This document shows positions 14,765-28,439 of a stretch of 64,000 bases of DNA, piece after piece. Position 1 is the first letter of the stretch. Every line of letters begins with the position of its first letter. The position numbers and the translations under genes were made by a program. Origin of the DNA: Pyrocephalus nanus (taxonomy: Eukaryota > Chordata > Aves > Passeriformes > Tyrannidae). The notes under the pieces were generated by a model. It was not told where the DNA came from. It saw only the letters and a program-made list of their open reading frames with translations, and did no database searches. The stretch is from positions 92,588,418-92,652,417 of the forward strand of contig CM076261.1 in NCBI GenBank assembly GCA_038380795.1, read 5' to 3'.

Positions 14765-15010
14765 AAAGATGAGAGATTTAGATTAGATGTCAGGAAGAAA
14801 TTCTTAATTGGGAGGGTGGTGAGGCACTGGATCAGGTTTCCCTGAGAAGCTGTGGCTGCCCCATCCCTGGACGTGTCCAAGGCCAGGTTGGATGGGGCTT
14901 GGAGCAACCTGGGGTAGTGGAAGGTGTCCCTGCCCGTGGCAGGGGGTTGGAACTGGATGACCTTTAACATCTCTTTCTACCACCTGAACCATGCCAGGAT
15001 TCTATGATAC
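14765..15010 (+). repeat. CR1 LINE 3' end
   Basis: TTAGATTAGATGTCAGGAAG starts a typical CR1 3' block. It runs through GGTGGTGAGGCACTGG, then GTGTCCAAGGCCAGGTTGG, then GTCCCTGCCCGTGGCAGGGG, and ends at GGATTCTATGAT. The wording is nearly identical to the copies at 26.2 kb and 57.4 kb, so all three are probably one recent subfamily. Confidence 0.95.
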
Positions 15011-15261
15011 TTAAGGGACTGCCAGTGAAAAAGATGAAGAGCTAAGAAGAAAGAAGGAATTAAGTTTGATCTGATATCCCAAATCAACAACTGGCTGATT
15101 TTTCACTCAAAACAAAGCTAAGGCCACAAATAAAAGGAGACTGCATGGCAGAAATAAGCAGTTTTGTGTTCCCTCTTTAAAGTAAATACAGCAGCATTTT
15201 GAAATAAAGACAAGTCCAGCCCAGGGGCATGAAGATGATAAAGGGATAAGAGTATTTGTCA

Positions 15262-15745
15262 TAACAAGGGGAGGCTGGGAGAGCTGGGACTGTTCACCCC
15301 AGAGAGCCACAGAACATGCTGAGTTGGAAGGGACCCACAGGGATTATCGAGTCCAACCCTAAGCCCTGCACAGGAGCAGCCCCAAGAGTCACACCTCGTG
15401 CCTCAGAGCTTCTTGAGCTCTGTCAGGCTTGGTGCTGTGACCAACACCCTGGGGAGGCTGTTCCAGTGCCCAACCACCCTGGGTGAAGAACCTCTTTCTA
15501 ATAGCCAAGAAAAGAATGCTCAGGAGGTTCTTACCCATAAGTATTTGATGGGGGCAAGGAGTAAAGAAGGAGGATCCAGGCCCTTCTCAGTGGTGCCCAG
15601 TGATGAGGCAAAGGGCACAAACCAAACTATGGGAAATTCTATCTAGGCACAGTAGAAACCTTTTTTACTATGAGGGTGGTCAGGCACAGGTGTCTCAAAG
15701 AGGCTTTGCAGTCGCTGAGAAGTCTGTGACTGTGTATGATTCTGT
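15262..15745 (+). repeat. CR1 LINE fragment (host), split by another CR1
   Basis: The left part (15262-15304, GAGGCTGGGAGAGCTGGGACTGTTCACCCC) and the right part are consecutive pieces of one plus-strand CR1. The right part starts at about 15508 with AAAAGAATGCTCAGGAGG. It continues through TTCTCAGTGGTGCCCAGTGA and on to a shortened tail TATGATTCTGTAAC. The middle is interrupted by a minus-strand CR1. The 3' end is internally deleted between about 15718 and 15735. Confidence 0.88.
15305..15507 (-). repeat. CR1 LINE 3' end inserted into another CR1
   Basis: CCACAGAACATGCTGAGTTGGAAGGGACCCACAGGG is the reverse complement of a CR1 tail. The body continues to GGGTGAAGAACCTCTTTCTAATA, where it is 5'-truncated. 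The 5-base word AGCCA stands at both junctions (15305-15309 and 15503-15507) and could be a short target-site duplication or microhomology. The tail sits at the low-coordinate end, so the element is in TRAPPC9 sense orientation. Confidence 0.9.
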
Positions 15746-17273
15746 AACCTTACTCATAAACTATTCAAACTATTCAAACTATTTAGGAAGACTGGAAGGG
15801 CAAAAGCCAGTTTGAAGGTTATTCCAGAATGTCTATCCTCTAACAGTTCCTGAGTCCAGGTTTTGCCTACTAATAAATACTTAGAAAAGTAATGGGGGGA
15901 AATCTTCAATGGACAATATATATAAAATATTCCCAAATATTAAAGGAGCTGAAAAACACAGAACAAAACATTTAAAGGATTGCTCTACAGGAATAAATAT
16001 TTATGTCATCTGCACAAGTAAGGCATTTCTATTTATCAGGTGAAGTTATACAGAGTTAGATTAGGGTGGGGTTTTTTACATTCAGTACTTGAAAGATGGC
16101 TTGCATAAGGCAGAGTTAGCTCAGAAAACATGTTAACACAGCGGAAGAGAAAATGTACACAAGAACCTGTGGGATCATCTCCTGCTCATTATCTCTGCCC
16201 TCACAAAAACTGCAAATTTTCTGGTACATTCATTTCACACTGCTGTTTCAATTAATTTCACAGAAATTAATTCTCTGTAAGGAAATCTCCAACCTTCAGC
16301 TATTCCTAATGTCTAAACAAAATACTGCCAAAAGGGAGTGGGGGAGACAGAAGGAAAATCTTCTTCTGCTTCCAAAATATGTTCATTTGAGACGGGGAGC
16401 AGCTTAAGGTGAAGGGGTGAGAGAAAAATAGAGGTTAAACTGGGAAATGAGGGAGAGAGAGAAGGTGAGAAGAATGCAAAAGGGAACCCCTGAGGAATTT
16501 TAGAATTCTGGGTTTTCTACAGGGCTACTTAATGCACCCAGAATTGACACAAGGCAGACATAATTCACACTCCAGGTCAACACCAGATGAACCCAGTCTG
16601 CAGGCCCAGGGACAAGCTCTTAGCATAAAACCAGGTAAACCCAGACAGGTACCACGTTCTGAATCACCAAACAGCTTTCTAAGTGGGCTCTGAACTTAAT
16701 GGGAGTTTCCACAGAAAAGCCCAATCATCACAATGACTGCAGAAATGCATTTTACTACGGCCTTTAATTACCACTACAGTGTTTGAGGCTGCCAATTTAC
16801 TCAACAACATTCTGTATCAATAAAACACTTTGCTTATGGAGTATGTAATGTATAGAGAACTGGGTTCTAATGGGAATCTCCTGAAGTGATAAGTTCTATC
16901 ATGCAAAGAGAAGGCTGCTGGTTCAGAAAGTCCTAAGTAAAAGTAACCATAATACACCAAGGCAGCTCAGATGAAACACACACCATTAAACTTCAGATAG
17001 ATGAAGAATCTGCTGTAACAGCAGAAGTTCTATTCTTCTTCTATCTGAGAAGGTTGATGTTAGTCCAACTAAGCTCAGTATCATTTATCTTCTGGCAGCA
17101 TTCTGAATCACTAAGACTTGAAATGCAACATACTCCTTCCTAAGTTGCATTTCATGGATGATTTTCTGCTGGATTCAAGGGGGAGAAAAAAAGGAAAAAA
17201 AAAAAAGAAAATCTTTGATTAGTCTCTCAGATTTCTGATTATCTTGCAACAGATCAACATGCAGTGCTTACAT

Positions 17274-17360
17274 GGTTCCCTGCCCATGGCACGGGGGTTG
17301 GAACAAGAGGATCTTGGAGGTCCTTTCCAACTCAAACCATTCTGTGATTCAGTGACTCTA
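17274..17360 (+). repeat. CR1 LINE 3' tail (short)
   Basis: GGTTCCCTGCCCATGGCACG is followed by GTTGGAACAAGAGGATCTTGGAGGTCC and then CATTCTGTGATTCAGTGA. This is only the last part of a CR1 3' UTR, an extremely 5'-truncated copy. Confidence 0.9.
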
Positions 17361-19830
17361 TAAAAGTTACATGAACTTGAAATAGCACATTCAGTAGGTG
17401 GTATCCATTCACCCTTCATGAGCAGACAACTCTCCTCCACCAGAACTAGAAAGCTTCTTATTCTCTTGTTCTCTTTCTGAGTACAGACCTAACTCGAGGA
17501 TCACAAAAATACTGACAACTGTCAATTCAGTAACAGAGAAATAGAAATAAAGAGAAAATTACTAAAACAAGTAAAGCAATGCTCCCTGGTCATGCCAGTA
17601 TGTTCAAAACAAGTTATTTTAAGTTAATTGCTACTGGTGAGTCCAAGCAGAAAAGACAGAACTAACAGCATGTACCCCCAAACATTAAATCACACTGATC
17701 CAGCTAACTGGGTATTTCTTTTTATTTACTTTCTGTAACTATTACTTCCCATTCTTGCACTTCCATTTCACTAGCTAGCAAAAAAGAAAAAAAAAGTATT
17801 AAAAAAAAGTAGAAAGCTGTAATACAACTCTCCATCATTACCAGATCTTATCTGACTACTTCTGTTTAATTCCTCATTCTTTCTTTTTGTAATCATACCC
17901 AGAATAAAACTGATTCTTTGCCTGCTGAAGACAAAACTGAAAAGAAATACACAAATTTGCTGAGCAGCATAACAAAGACTATCATGGCTTACAGACAATA
18001 CTCCCTGTAGGAGCAAACCTTTCCTTTACCTTGACAGATGCAATTCAAAATGGGGCGCGGTGTGAAATCAAAATATTGAAACTGTCAAATATAATCACTC
18101 TCCTGGCACATCATGCAAAATTGAACCTTTATTTTATAGACAAGAAAGATGTTTTATTGCTTTAGCAGACCAAGGTGTCCAAGATGACTCAGATTTGCAC
18201 TGAGGAACACAAGGCCCTTGCTCTTGTCACACCACTACAGTCTTTGGCACAAAGCTTATGGTTTGAACTTCAGCCTCAGTTCTGGACATGAACACACCTT
18301 ATTCTTAAACTTTCAGACTATTAAGGTTCTCTGATTTTCTAAGCTTCAGGTCAGATCAAGCCTGAACGCATTTCTTTGATCAGGCACTTGCTTAATTACA
18401 ACTTTTTCCTGTCTGAAAAACTGGGCTTAATCCAACTTCAATCCATTAACCAGACACGACACCCCAAAAATCACACTTGGGATTTCTTAATATAGGGCAT
18501 TAATCACTTGCTGGCTGAAGGAGTTCTGTGCCCTCTTTGCTCACCTGGATGGTGTAACATCAGTTGAATGACAGCACAGGACACACTCCAGTGTTGCCTC
18601 TCAGGGAACCTTGGGGTTATCTTGTGCACATTATTACTGTTTTCTAAAACTGCCTCTGGAAAGTGGAGCAATGTTTCTCCTATGTTATATAATTTATTTC
18701 TTTATCAGCATGTTCTGCACATTATTCACTACCTTGGACAATAATTAGTTTTGCTTTAAACACTAAGAGAACAACACTGGGTTTGGAAACCTGTCAGACT
18801 GAAATGAAGCAAGGAAAAACATGTAAAAAACAATGAAATAAGTGTGTAAGAGTGAAGGATGATTTTTAAGAAAAAATAATCTCAGACCAGCAGTAGAATG
18901 CAGTCATAAAATGTATTATTTACATTAAATTATTTTAAAACTGTAAATTACTATTTCTGTGCAAGATTGTTACTTCTTTGTAAACTTACCAGACACCGCA
19001 TTTAGCAGTGAATAAGTTTAATTTGTATGATCTGAACCAGACTTGAAAAATGATGAATTTCCAAGTGATTAGCTCTCAGCATGTTTGTTTTTCAGTGGAT
19101 TCAGAAAAGCACATTCGATTCCTTGTTAGTTTTTAATGCCATGTGTTTCCAAGGACAGAACTGTAATTACAGACTTCTCATGGAATTAGAGCTGTTGATC
19201 GTCAATACGGGGCTAACAACACACCCACGGGGGGTCTGCAAGGCATCACTGACACCTGGGGGGCTTGGCAAGTGCTGACTGGGAGCCTAACTCAAAACTA
19301 GACCTGCTTCAGCCTAATTGTTCAGTGAGCACATCAGAGGAAAAGATGCTGATCAAAAATTGCAGCTCTTTCTCAGATTTGGTTGTGTTCCTCGTGCACC
19401 AAATTCTACCGGAATAGTTTCCCACTGGCTCGTTGCACGAAGGATTTATGGCTAAATCAGTACTGAACTGGACCTGACAGTAATTTTTGTGAGACATGCA
19501 GGGAAAGCTCAAGCTTTCAACAAATTTTGGTACAGAAATGGGGAATGCAGGACCTGTTCCTCTTCCAAACAAGGACTGAGATCCCGACACAGACTGACTT
19601 CCTAAAGGTGTCCAAGAACACTGGCACTGGGGCATCTTTCACAATTAGGAGATGACAAAAAATTACATTTTATCTTCTTCTGGTTTATTTTTCATCATAT
19701 CTGCAAAGATTTGAACTGTAGTACAACAGAGAATACCCTGTTGACTAAAATTTTTTACTGTGAGGAATAAAATCCCATGTTCAAGGAGTAATTCCTGCAA
19801 TTTCTACCATTTCAATTTAAACATCTTCTC
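17361..19830. other. Intronic sequence, nothing recognised
   Basis: No exon or named repeat was seen. A small CpG-bearing patch lies at about 19195-19450 without an exon signature. Confidence 0.5.
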
Positions 19831-19837
19831 CCATGAA

Positions 19838-19868
19838 GATGATCTTGTTCCAACCCCCTGCCATGGAA
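19838..19868 (-). repeat. CR1 LINE relic (very short)
   Basis: GATGATCTTGTTCCAACCCC plus CTGCCATGG matches the reverse complement of the CR1 3' region seen intact at about 57440-57470. Only about 30 bases survive, so the call depends on that one match. Confidence 0.6.
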
Positions 19869-20668
19869 GAAAATATTTTTAAACCCCCATATTTCTACTC
19901 TAATGATTTATTTTTTGTAATTCCTTTATATGATTCTGTATCTGTCATGCATTTGCTCCATATGAATGATCTTAAAATAATTAAAATGTTCCAAATGAAG
20001 CAAAGCAAGTAATTACTCTGGATATGCAGAACTGATCACTCAGGTGCTGTGTAACTCTGTACCTGCAGGTATTATCTCACCTTCACTAAAGAAAAATACA
20101 TCTCTACTGCTTGTGTTTCCTCCAGCATCCTGCCTGTAAGGTTTAGCTGTAATTTGGATGCAGCACAAATATGTTCAAGTAAATAAAGTAATTTTCAAAA
20201 CCTGTTAACTTCTTTTAGATCCACATATTTCATTCTTGATGAGCATCTATTCAGTTTTCGTGCACAGATGGACACAAGCTGTTTGCAGGGTTTTTTTCAG
20301 TGAAACAAGGCAAAATATTTTACCTGAGGGTCCAAAAAACCTTAAACCAAACCCAATTATTTTTTAAACTGTACTGAGATACTGAGATATCTCTTGGAAT
20401 TTTAAAAAAGAGATCAGACATAAGCCACAACCACTGACACCATTTGAAAATTAGAAATTTACTCACACTTCATAACCTTTAAGTTATGAACCTCTGGTTA
20501 GTTTTCAATTAGTATATACCACTAAAAGGAAACTCTGATCTGAAAAAATAACTTCTGGTTTTCTAATATGCTGTGAACATTCCTCAAACAAATGGTAGTA
20601 AAGTTAAGGGTTACACAAGATTAAAAAACCTCAGAAGTCTCCAGTGCGAAAAATACAACTGTGAAAAT

Positions 20669-20674
20669 ACACAT

Positions 20675-20705
<31 letters not shown>
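20669..20705. repeat. Compound CA/TA microsatellite
   Basis: (CA)n passes directly into (TA)n of about ten units. It is a typical compound dinucleotide microsatellite. Confidence 0.9.
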
Positions 20706-21659
20706 ATCTAAAATAGAGTAAGGCAACAATCTCTGACACAGGTCAGACCTGAATTAAAGGCAATGGCAGAAAGCTCACCAATAAATGGAGATACTAATAT
20801 TGATTTTAAGATCTGATCATGATGAAAATTTCCCCTTAGATACTTAAAAGCAGTAAAGTGTCTGTGGCAGAAAAAAAAGCCATGAAAGAGATAGGGGAAA
20901 ATGACACCATGAAAGCAAGGGAAAGAATCTCCTGATTATCTGGATCTAGGCAAAAAAACCAAGGCAGATTTCATGTCAAATCAATAATGTCAACAAAGCC
21001 ACCTTCAAAAAAGAAATAAGAGCTCAAAAAACCTGAATACAGTATTGGAATTATTTGTTGTCTTTGAAAGGCAAAAAAATCTAAAAAAACAAAACAAACA
21101 AACAAAAGATTAAAAATATCAAACAAAACAAATCCTTTCTAAAAGAGAGAGAATTGAAAAAACTAAGGGGCAAAAAGTCATTAGGCTGGACCCCAGAAGG
21201 ACCAGTTTTTATTGGGCATCACACTGCCTGGATCAGTGCCAGTTAAGGGAGGACTTTGAGCATCTACACAACTCACTCATCAGCTGCTCTGTGGGGAACC
21301 TTCCTACCCCTTTCATCATTCAGGATTGAGTCCCATCTGAGGCAGGAGATAAATGCCTGGACTTCTAAAACTGATCTTCAAAGGCATGGGAGCCGACAGG
21401 AACAGCAGCTTAGAGGAATCGTGTCTTAGAAAACTCAGTCCTTCGCAGAAACAGTACACTTAATGCTGGGATTCTGCTCTTTGTGAAGTCACTGTATTCC
21501 TTAAAGTCAATACAACAAGTGATCTCAGGTGGAGATAAAACCTCAGACTCTTTTGTAACAGAAGTAAAGCAGAGGCGCAGGAAATATTTGGTAAAAATCC
21601 TCCCCTCTGAGAAGTTTCAGAGAACACTGCGTTCCACTACAGCACTTTAGACAACTGCA

Positions 21660-21750
21660 CCTGTGCCAGCTGACCCTGCTTGAGGAGGGGGACTGGACTG
21701 TCAGGCCTCAAGAGGTCCATTCAAACTGAAGTAACTCTGTGAATGATTTT
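21660..21750 (+). repeat. CR1 LINE 3' tail (older subfamily)
   Basis: CCAGCTGACCCTGCTTGAGGAGGGGGACTGGACT matches the CR1 version with the 'CTGACCCTGCTTGAGCAGGGGGTTGGACTAGATGATCTCC' block. It ends AGGTCCATTCAAACTGAAG and AACTCTGTGAATGA. It is diverged and 5'-truncated. Confidence 0.85.
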
Positions 21751-21755
21751 GTGAG

Positions 21756-24700
21756 GACATATTTCATTCATACTTTTGATGGAGCATTCACACCCAAACC
21801 AAAATGCTCTTAAGCTTCTTGAGTATTTAAACCCCATCTGCTGTCACCAATAATGCAAAGAAAAAATTCTGAATGGCCCAAGCTGTCAGGAGCAAGAGAT
21901 TTATACATTAAGACACAAAAAGATAAAATTTTATGCCTTTTAAACAAATCCATTTTTGCTGCAGATTTTATTAGACCGTTATCCTCCATGAGCTTTCACA
22001 AGTCTCTTACAGTGAGCCATCCATAAAATGGATTTGCACTGCAAGAACACACAGAGCTGTGTTAACAACATGAGCACTTCAGTCGGTTTCTTAGTCTGCT
22101 TAGCTATCCCGAATTATCCAGATCTAGGATTTAACACAAACTGCAAAGCAAAATCTGAAAAAACACACTGAACACTCTTGGTCCACTGCCAGAAATTCTT
22201 TTAAAATCAGGTATATGACTAAATTCCATTGAAACGTTTTCTAGTTCCCCCAACAAGAATAAAAATAGTATCTATGACTTACTATGTACATTCTGAATGC
22301 CTAAGTGAAATACCTGAGAACACAGTCCCTCCTGAAATTTAAATTAGTATTTTCTTCTTTTTCCATAACTTTGTATTACTCCTTAACTTTTTGTAAAAAA
22401 AGCTGAAAGACCTAAAATCACTACATATCAAGGAGAACACACACACAAGAAAAAGACATCCCATTGCCAATGGATTTATGATCAAAATGAAGATATAAAA
22501 TTGCTGAGCAGCACAAAAATTATAATTAACAGTCAACACAATAGAAAAGCCAACAAAATAAGAAAAAACCCTCAGTAGGTGTTCAGGTAGAAACTCTTCT
22601 TTGCAGCAAATGAGTGTAATTAAAAATTAAAGTTTAAATGCCTCAAAAGCTTGAAAAATTGTAACAGCATGTGGATGCTGTTTTATTCAATCCACATTTA
22701 ATTTCAGATTTCCAGCAGGGCTTGGGCATTTCCAGGGCTGACCACAGGAGGAAACGATTTGTCTTTACCGATGCTGCAATTTGCTACGTGGCCGTAAATC
22801 ATCATTTACGTTTCAGATCACTGCTGCTGATGTACTGAAAGTAAAAGCTTCTGGAAACCTCCATGCTGCTCTTTGCCCAACCCAGCTCTGTTACCAGTGT
22901 GTGAACATCCACACTCAGGCAGAGGGCCCATGTTCCCCTGCTGCCAGGGCAGTGAATTCAGCACTCAGCACCGACAGCTACAGCAAACCCAGAGAGGCAG
23001 ATTGAGCTTCTGCTCTTGGCACTTTCCTGCCCACAGCCAGAATATCACTCACCATTTGGTGTCTCATACCCCAAATCACATCTTGTACCTCTTTTGTAAC
23101 GTACTTGAGCATGTGGGTGAGAAAACAGGCGAGATGAACTTTGTTGTTCCAGTTCACTGCCTGTTACATGAAATGACTGAAGTGTCAGTTCTGAATCCTG
23201 GTCCTGTTAAGCCACATCAAGTGAAGAATACAGGAAAACCTAGAAAGCTCAGCAGTGTGTCAGGGATTGCAGCATCAAATACCTTAGGAAAGAGAACAAG
23301 GGTTCTGCAAAGCCCACTGACCTGGCTCCACAGAAATACCAGTTTTGTACCCCACAAAGCTCCATTAACTTCATTTTGAACTGTATGAAAGGCAGACTTA
23401 CTGTCAGCAAGATATAAATTCTGTCCATCTACTTAGGACAGAATAGTCTTTCATCTTATCCTTCAAGCTAAAAGAGAAGAATTAAACTGCTGAAAGCCAA
23501 GGACAATCTTCCAGATTTTTCCATGTTACTTTTATACTGAAAAAGAGGCTTCTGCTCAAAGTTATACACAAGAAAAAAACAATGGGGAATTAAAGATCCC
23601 CCTGCACAGTCCTTGAGAATATATATCATCCCCAGATCTCCATTCTTTATTTTTACAATTTCTACAGGGGTCTTTCTAGTTTTGTAGCAAATTTCCATTC
23701 CCAAGCATGAGATTACAGTCCTTGTAAATTCCTGCTGAGAAGGCAAGGGAAGAAATGAAATTGTTCTAAGAAGTTCTAGTGGATATATTCTTGGGCTTCA
23801 AAGCAACTGAACACATAAGCCTCAAAGCTTTAGAAGTCAACAGTGAATCTCTTACATCTCTTAAGTCTGTTGTGTGCTAAATTCACGTGCTGATCTACAC
23901 CAGGACTGAACTGACAATATCAAAATGAGAAAGCTCAGTGTTTAAAGGCTGTGAAGTTTTAAGAGCTTTTCTGATGTAGCTCAAAAGAAAGAAGGTTCAC
24001 CTTTGGGTGAACTCTGCCACACAGAAATGGGCTGAGTGTAAGTAAAACAGTGGGTTGACTGTGCATCTGTACCCTCCATCTTCCTGGAAAGCTGTGAATC
24101 CTCCGCCCCATCCCCTCCCCTAATGGCATGGTTTGATTTCCTCCTATTATGTTGCCTTCTTTATGGCTACATTTTGTCCCTTATCACAACTGCAATCGTA
24201 TTTCCCGCTGTTCAGCAGAACTGAACCATTCCCTCCCCACTATGAGAAGTTACAGTGCTTGACAGCCCCTCATTCCACCTCTGGCTCTTCTTCCCTCCTG
24301 CCCTGTACCCACAAAATGAATGCCCTGGGAGCGCTCAGCCACGCACTGCTTTGCCATCTCAGTCCTGAGCCTGGAAAATGTAACTGGAGTCAATCAAGCA
24401 ATTAAATTTGAGAGTTCTTAGCCACTGGAAATGTAGCAGTCATCCTCTAATACACCTACAGGAAATTAAACAATGATATCATCAGCCTATGAATAACTTT
24501 TTAATTCAACCTGCTGTACCAGCAGATGCCAAGTAACTGCACTCGTACTAAAATAGCACCTGTCCCAGGTACTGCTATAGCACAAGGCTAACTCTGCTTA
24601 TTTTGCACTCCTCTGTTTATTAGAGGCTTACTTTAAATTAGCTTTCCAGGTCTTCAGGATATGGCTCCTTTCCTTCTATCTCTGCTGGTAGTAATATCTG

Positions 24701-25885
24701 CCAATAAACAGCATGACTAATATTCGATAATAGACAATAGTAGAAGCCTGCATGAACCAAACCCATATTTCAAGAACACTGATATTATTTCATATCAAAA
24801 AATTTGCAGGACAAATCTGATAACCTTTCAGTTACCCCTGAAGGCTATGACTTAGGTTTTTCTCACACTGACGAACAAAAACACGGAGTTTAGTTGCCAA
24901 TTAGTCCTGCCCTGTAAAGCATTTTCTCACTAATTCTGCCAGTTCATTCCATTTAGGATCTGGAGCTTAAACTTAAGAGGAGGGGATGAGCTAAAAATAG
25001 CAGCAGAGAAAAAAAAAAAAAAGAAAAAGAAGCCAATTAGTAGGAATTGCCACAATAACCTTTGTCAGGATAAATTTAAGGTATAAGGCTCCAAGATAGT
25101 TACTATGGCGACCACAGGCACTAGCAAGGTCCCTTTAATGAGAAATGCAGTATCTGTCACACAAGGAAGTAGATGCAGTAGCAGCAGAAGCCTAACAGGC
25201 TATTTAAAGACACTTTTCTTCCCTGCCCCCTCTTTTCAAAGAGCAGCAGGAAAATAAACTGTTACACAAGTAGCTTTAACACGTGGAGTTTTCCAATTTT
25301 GTATTCTTTTCCCACTTCTCAAGTCACTGAACTGCTAAGACCTCAATGTAAGATTTATTCAAATTGAACAGTTTAGATTTGCAGACATTACCCACATTTT
25401 GTCTACTCTTTGCAAAATAAATTTAGCTCACAAGTCATACAAAACATCCAAGTAGTGAAAGGCTTTCACCTATGTAATCAAAACACTATGGACGCAGGAT
25501 CAGGGTAAGAAACTAAGGCAAATATTTGCAAAAAATCTTGCATCAATTCTCTTATTTGCCAATACACTGTGCAGCTGTTATCATTATAAAACACATTTTA
25601 CCATTTGGACATTATCTCAGATGTATGTCTGGCTTTCTCCAAATACACACAAACAACTATTCAAGACTGAGCAGCTTTAAAAACTAAGCTTTCTCCTTCT
25701 TCTACACAAAGTCCACTTCACTTCCAGTGATTACAAAAGAAAGTTGATGTCAAACTCAGTTGATGTCAAACCACAAGCACTCTTATTAAAGACAAGCTCC
25801 TGTTACTCATTACTGCACACACAAAATGACACAGCTCCTATCAGGACCCTAAATAACATGGTTTTAAGGACTGTGAATTAAAAAA
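21756..25885. other. Intronic sequence with one medium open frame
   Basis: No exon or repeat was recognised. A 168-codon plus-strand frame at 22873-23379 overlaps a 74-codon frame in another phase. It shows no domain, and its composition does not argue for coding. A run of 14 A lies at 25009-25022. Confidence 0.45.
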
Positions 25886-25889
25886 GGGT

Positions 25890-26413
25890 GCTGCTGCATC
25901 TCCATGATACCTCCTCTGGAATGCTGCATCCAGCCCTGGGGCCCCCAGCAGAGAAATATCCAAGGAATTGCTGGAGTGAGTTCAGGGGAGGTCATGAAGA
26001 TGGTCTGAGGGCTGGAGCCCCTCTGCTCTGGAGACAGGCTGGGAGAAATGGGGGTGTTCAGCTGGAGAAGAGAAGGCTCCAGGGGGACTTTACCTTTCAG
26101 TATTCACAGGGGCTTGTGAGAAAGATCAAGAGAGACTTTTCACCAAGGTCTGCAGTGACAGGACAATGGTTTTAAAAAGAAAGAGGGTAGATTTAGACTG
26201 GACTTAAGGAAGATGGTTTTTATGATGAGGGTGGGGAGGCCCTGGCACAGGTTGCCCAGAGAAGCTGTGGATGCTCTATCCCTGGAAGTGTCCAAGGCTG
26301 GGTTGGACAGGGCTTGGAGCAACCTGGGATAGTGGAAGGTGTCCCTGCCCATGGCAGGGGGTTGGAATAAGATGATCTTGAAGTCCTGTCCCATCCAAAC
26401 CATGTTTCTATGT
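25890..26413 (+). repeat. CR1 LINE 3' part (about 520 bp)
   Basis: This is one of the two longest CR1 copies here. From ATGCTGCATCCAGCCCTGGG it runs through TGGAGACAGGCTGGGAGAA and TCAGCTGGAGAAGAGAAGGC. It then reaches GCCCTGGCACAGGTTGCCCAGAGAAGC and GTCCCTGCCCATGGCAGGGGG, and ends around CATGTTTCTATG. The reverse-strand open frame here (26140-26436) is only the antisense of the repeat. Confidence 0.95.
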
Positions 26414-26414
26414 T

Positions 26415-28400
26415 TCCAGGATTTCAAACTACACATGGAGATGGAAAGCTCTGCTCAACACCCCCACCATTCTCGAAACCTGGCCCAGCTGTCAGTGGTA
26501 ACTCAGCTCTGGTTCATACACAGAGTCACTCACTGCTCTCACCTTCCCTGGTAACAGTTACTAAAGCTTTCTATTCACACCAATTTTAGTTTTTTTCTTG
26601 AAAAAGTCCAGTTTTATATGTACTAAAGTGAATTTTCATGCAGTAGTAAACTTCTACTACATGGCTCTTCTTGATGAGCTGAGAAATTATTACCAATACA
26701 GTACTAAACTGTATTTTGTTATCTTTATCAATGCCAAAGAGGCAGCTTTTCTCCTTTTAAACACTGCAAACTGAATACTAAATTCTTTCTTTAAGTAATA
26801 CATCTGAAACCAAAGCACTCAAGAGAACACACTGTGAAAACCAGATCAATGGCAGCTCGTGATTTAAACAGGTTAAATGTAGCCTTGGCAACTTTGCAGC
26901 CGAGCTTTTTCACCAGTATTAGCAGGTGTTAGATCTCCCTGAAGCTGCAAAAGCTCTGCCAGCTCCTCAGGAGATGCACAACTCATTAACTCAATTCTGA
27001 TATAAAAGATAGGACTGAGAAGCTTCCCTGATGGGGTAACCCTGGAAGGAAACTTTGGTGAGGAGCAGAGTTTACATGTTAGGCCCTCATTTGTCAAAGG
27101 ACAGGGTTTTAGCTGAGACACATCCACAGCTGGGATTTTACCCCATATTTCACAGCAACTAATAACAGAATTCATATTCTGCCATGTGCTCTGTGCAGTT
27201 GGCATATATTTCAGTTTGAACTTAAATAAAAAAAGAAAAAAAAAGACAAGGAATAAACACTTCAGGAAAAAGACAGATGACCCAGTAAACTGTTATAGCA
27301 GGAGTAATTTAGACAGAATTTCCTCATGCAAGCAGTGACTCAGTAGGTTCTTTCCAAAACAATCTTCATTTCTGGAAACTTATTCAGCAAAGAGGAAAAA
27401 TTATTTTAATTCTATGAAAGGCACGTAGCCACACTAAACCACTGGCCAAACTCCACTCTGTTACACTGAGTATATCTACTTTCAATACCTACCCGAATTT
27501 ATCCACATTATAATTATTTTGTCATGTAATTTATAACTCTTTCAGCTGAATTTAAAAATATTAAACAGAAGGCTGTTTTCCTGCTTGTCCACTGCTCCCC
27601 TCTTTCAGTTGAAGGACAGGCCTTTGAGCAGCTGCTTGGCATCAACACAATTCATGGGAAAAGAAAAGAGGGTGAAAGGAAGAGGAGAAAAAGTACCTGG
27701 GGAGCAGAGAAATATCTCACAGTATTGAGGAATCTGAAAGAGCACCTGCCATCAGTGAGGAAAATCTCTTATTGCATCCCCAAATAATCTGCTATAAAGA
27801 GACTCCAACCAGCTCCTCTCCTTACAGCTGCACTGCACAAGTGCGAATTCTGCATCAACTGCATGTGTGGGAATACTCCAGAAACCTTCAGGTTAGGAGT
27901 CAGGGAAAGATCTGTGGACAACAAGAAAACCTTCACCATGAAGTAAATAATTTAGTTTGTGAAGATAAATTGGTTTTTTAACCACCTTACCAATAGTTAT
28001 ACGAGACAGCAAAGCTTTATCCTCTAATTGAACGGGGAGGTGATGGGGAAATTCATTCTTCCATTTACAATGTGTGCTGGCTTTTATTTTCTCTTTTTCC
28101 CCCTTCAATTGTACCACTGGATTCCCCACTCATATTTGGTTCCCTTTTCCAAATATTTTCTTCCTAGCACTTCCTTTCAACTTAAATAATTTTACAGTAT
28201 CACCTTCTCACCTGGTGAGATCATTCTAAGGAAATTAAAACATCCTACCCTGTGCTGATATATCACATCTGCTCAAAAAGATGCTTATTTTGTGTTCACC
28301 CACTATTGAACTAGAGCTAGGATTTTTATAGATGTACTAAAACCTGGATCCAGTTCCTAAGAGGTAAAAGGCAGCTCTGAGCTCATCATTCACTATTTAA
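26415..28400. other. Intronic sequence, nothing recognised
   Basis: AT-rich with short open frames, including 26873-27205 on the minus strand, that show no domain. No splice-bounded conserved block was seen. Confidence 0.5.
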
Positions 28401-28439
28401 AGTTCAGATCCTTTTCCACCCTCTTCATGACTTCGGATT

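Noticed and set aside
22873..23379. 168-codon plus-strand open frame as a gene
   Set aside because: No domain, no splice or promoter context, overlapping frames in other phases, and it lies antisense within an intron. It is consistent with chance.
26140..26436. 98-codon minus-strand open frame as a coding gene
   Set aside because: It is the antisense of the CR1 at 25890-26413.
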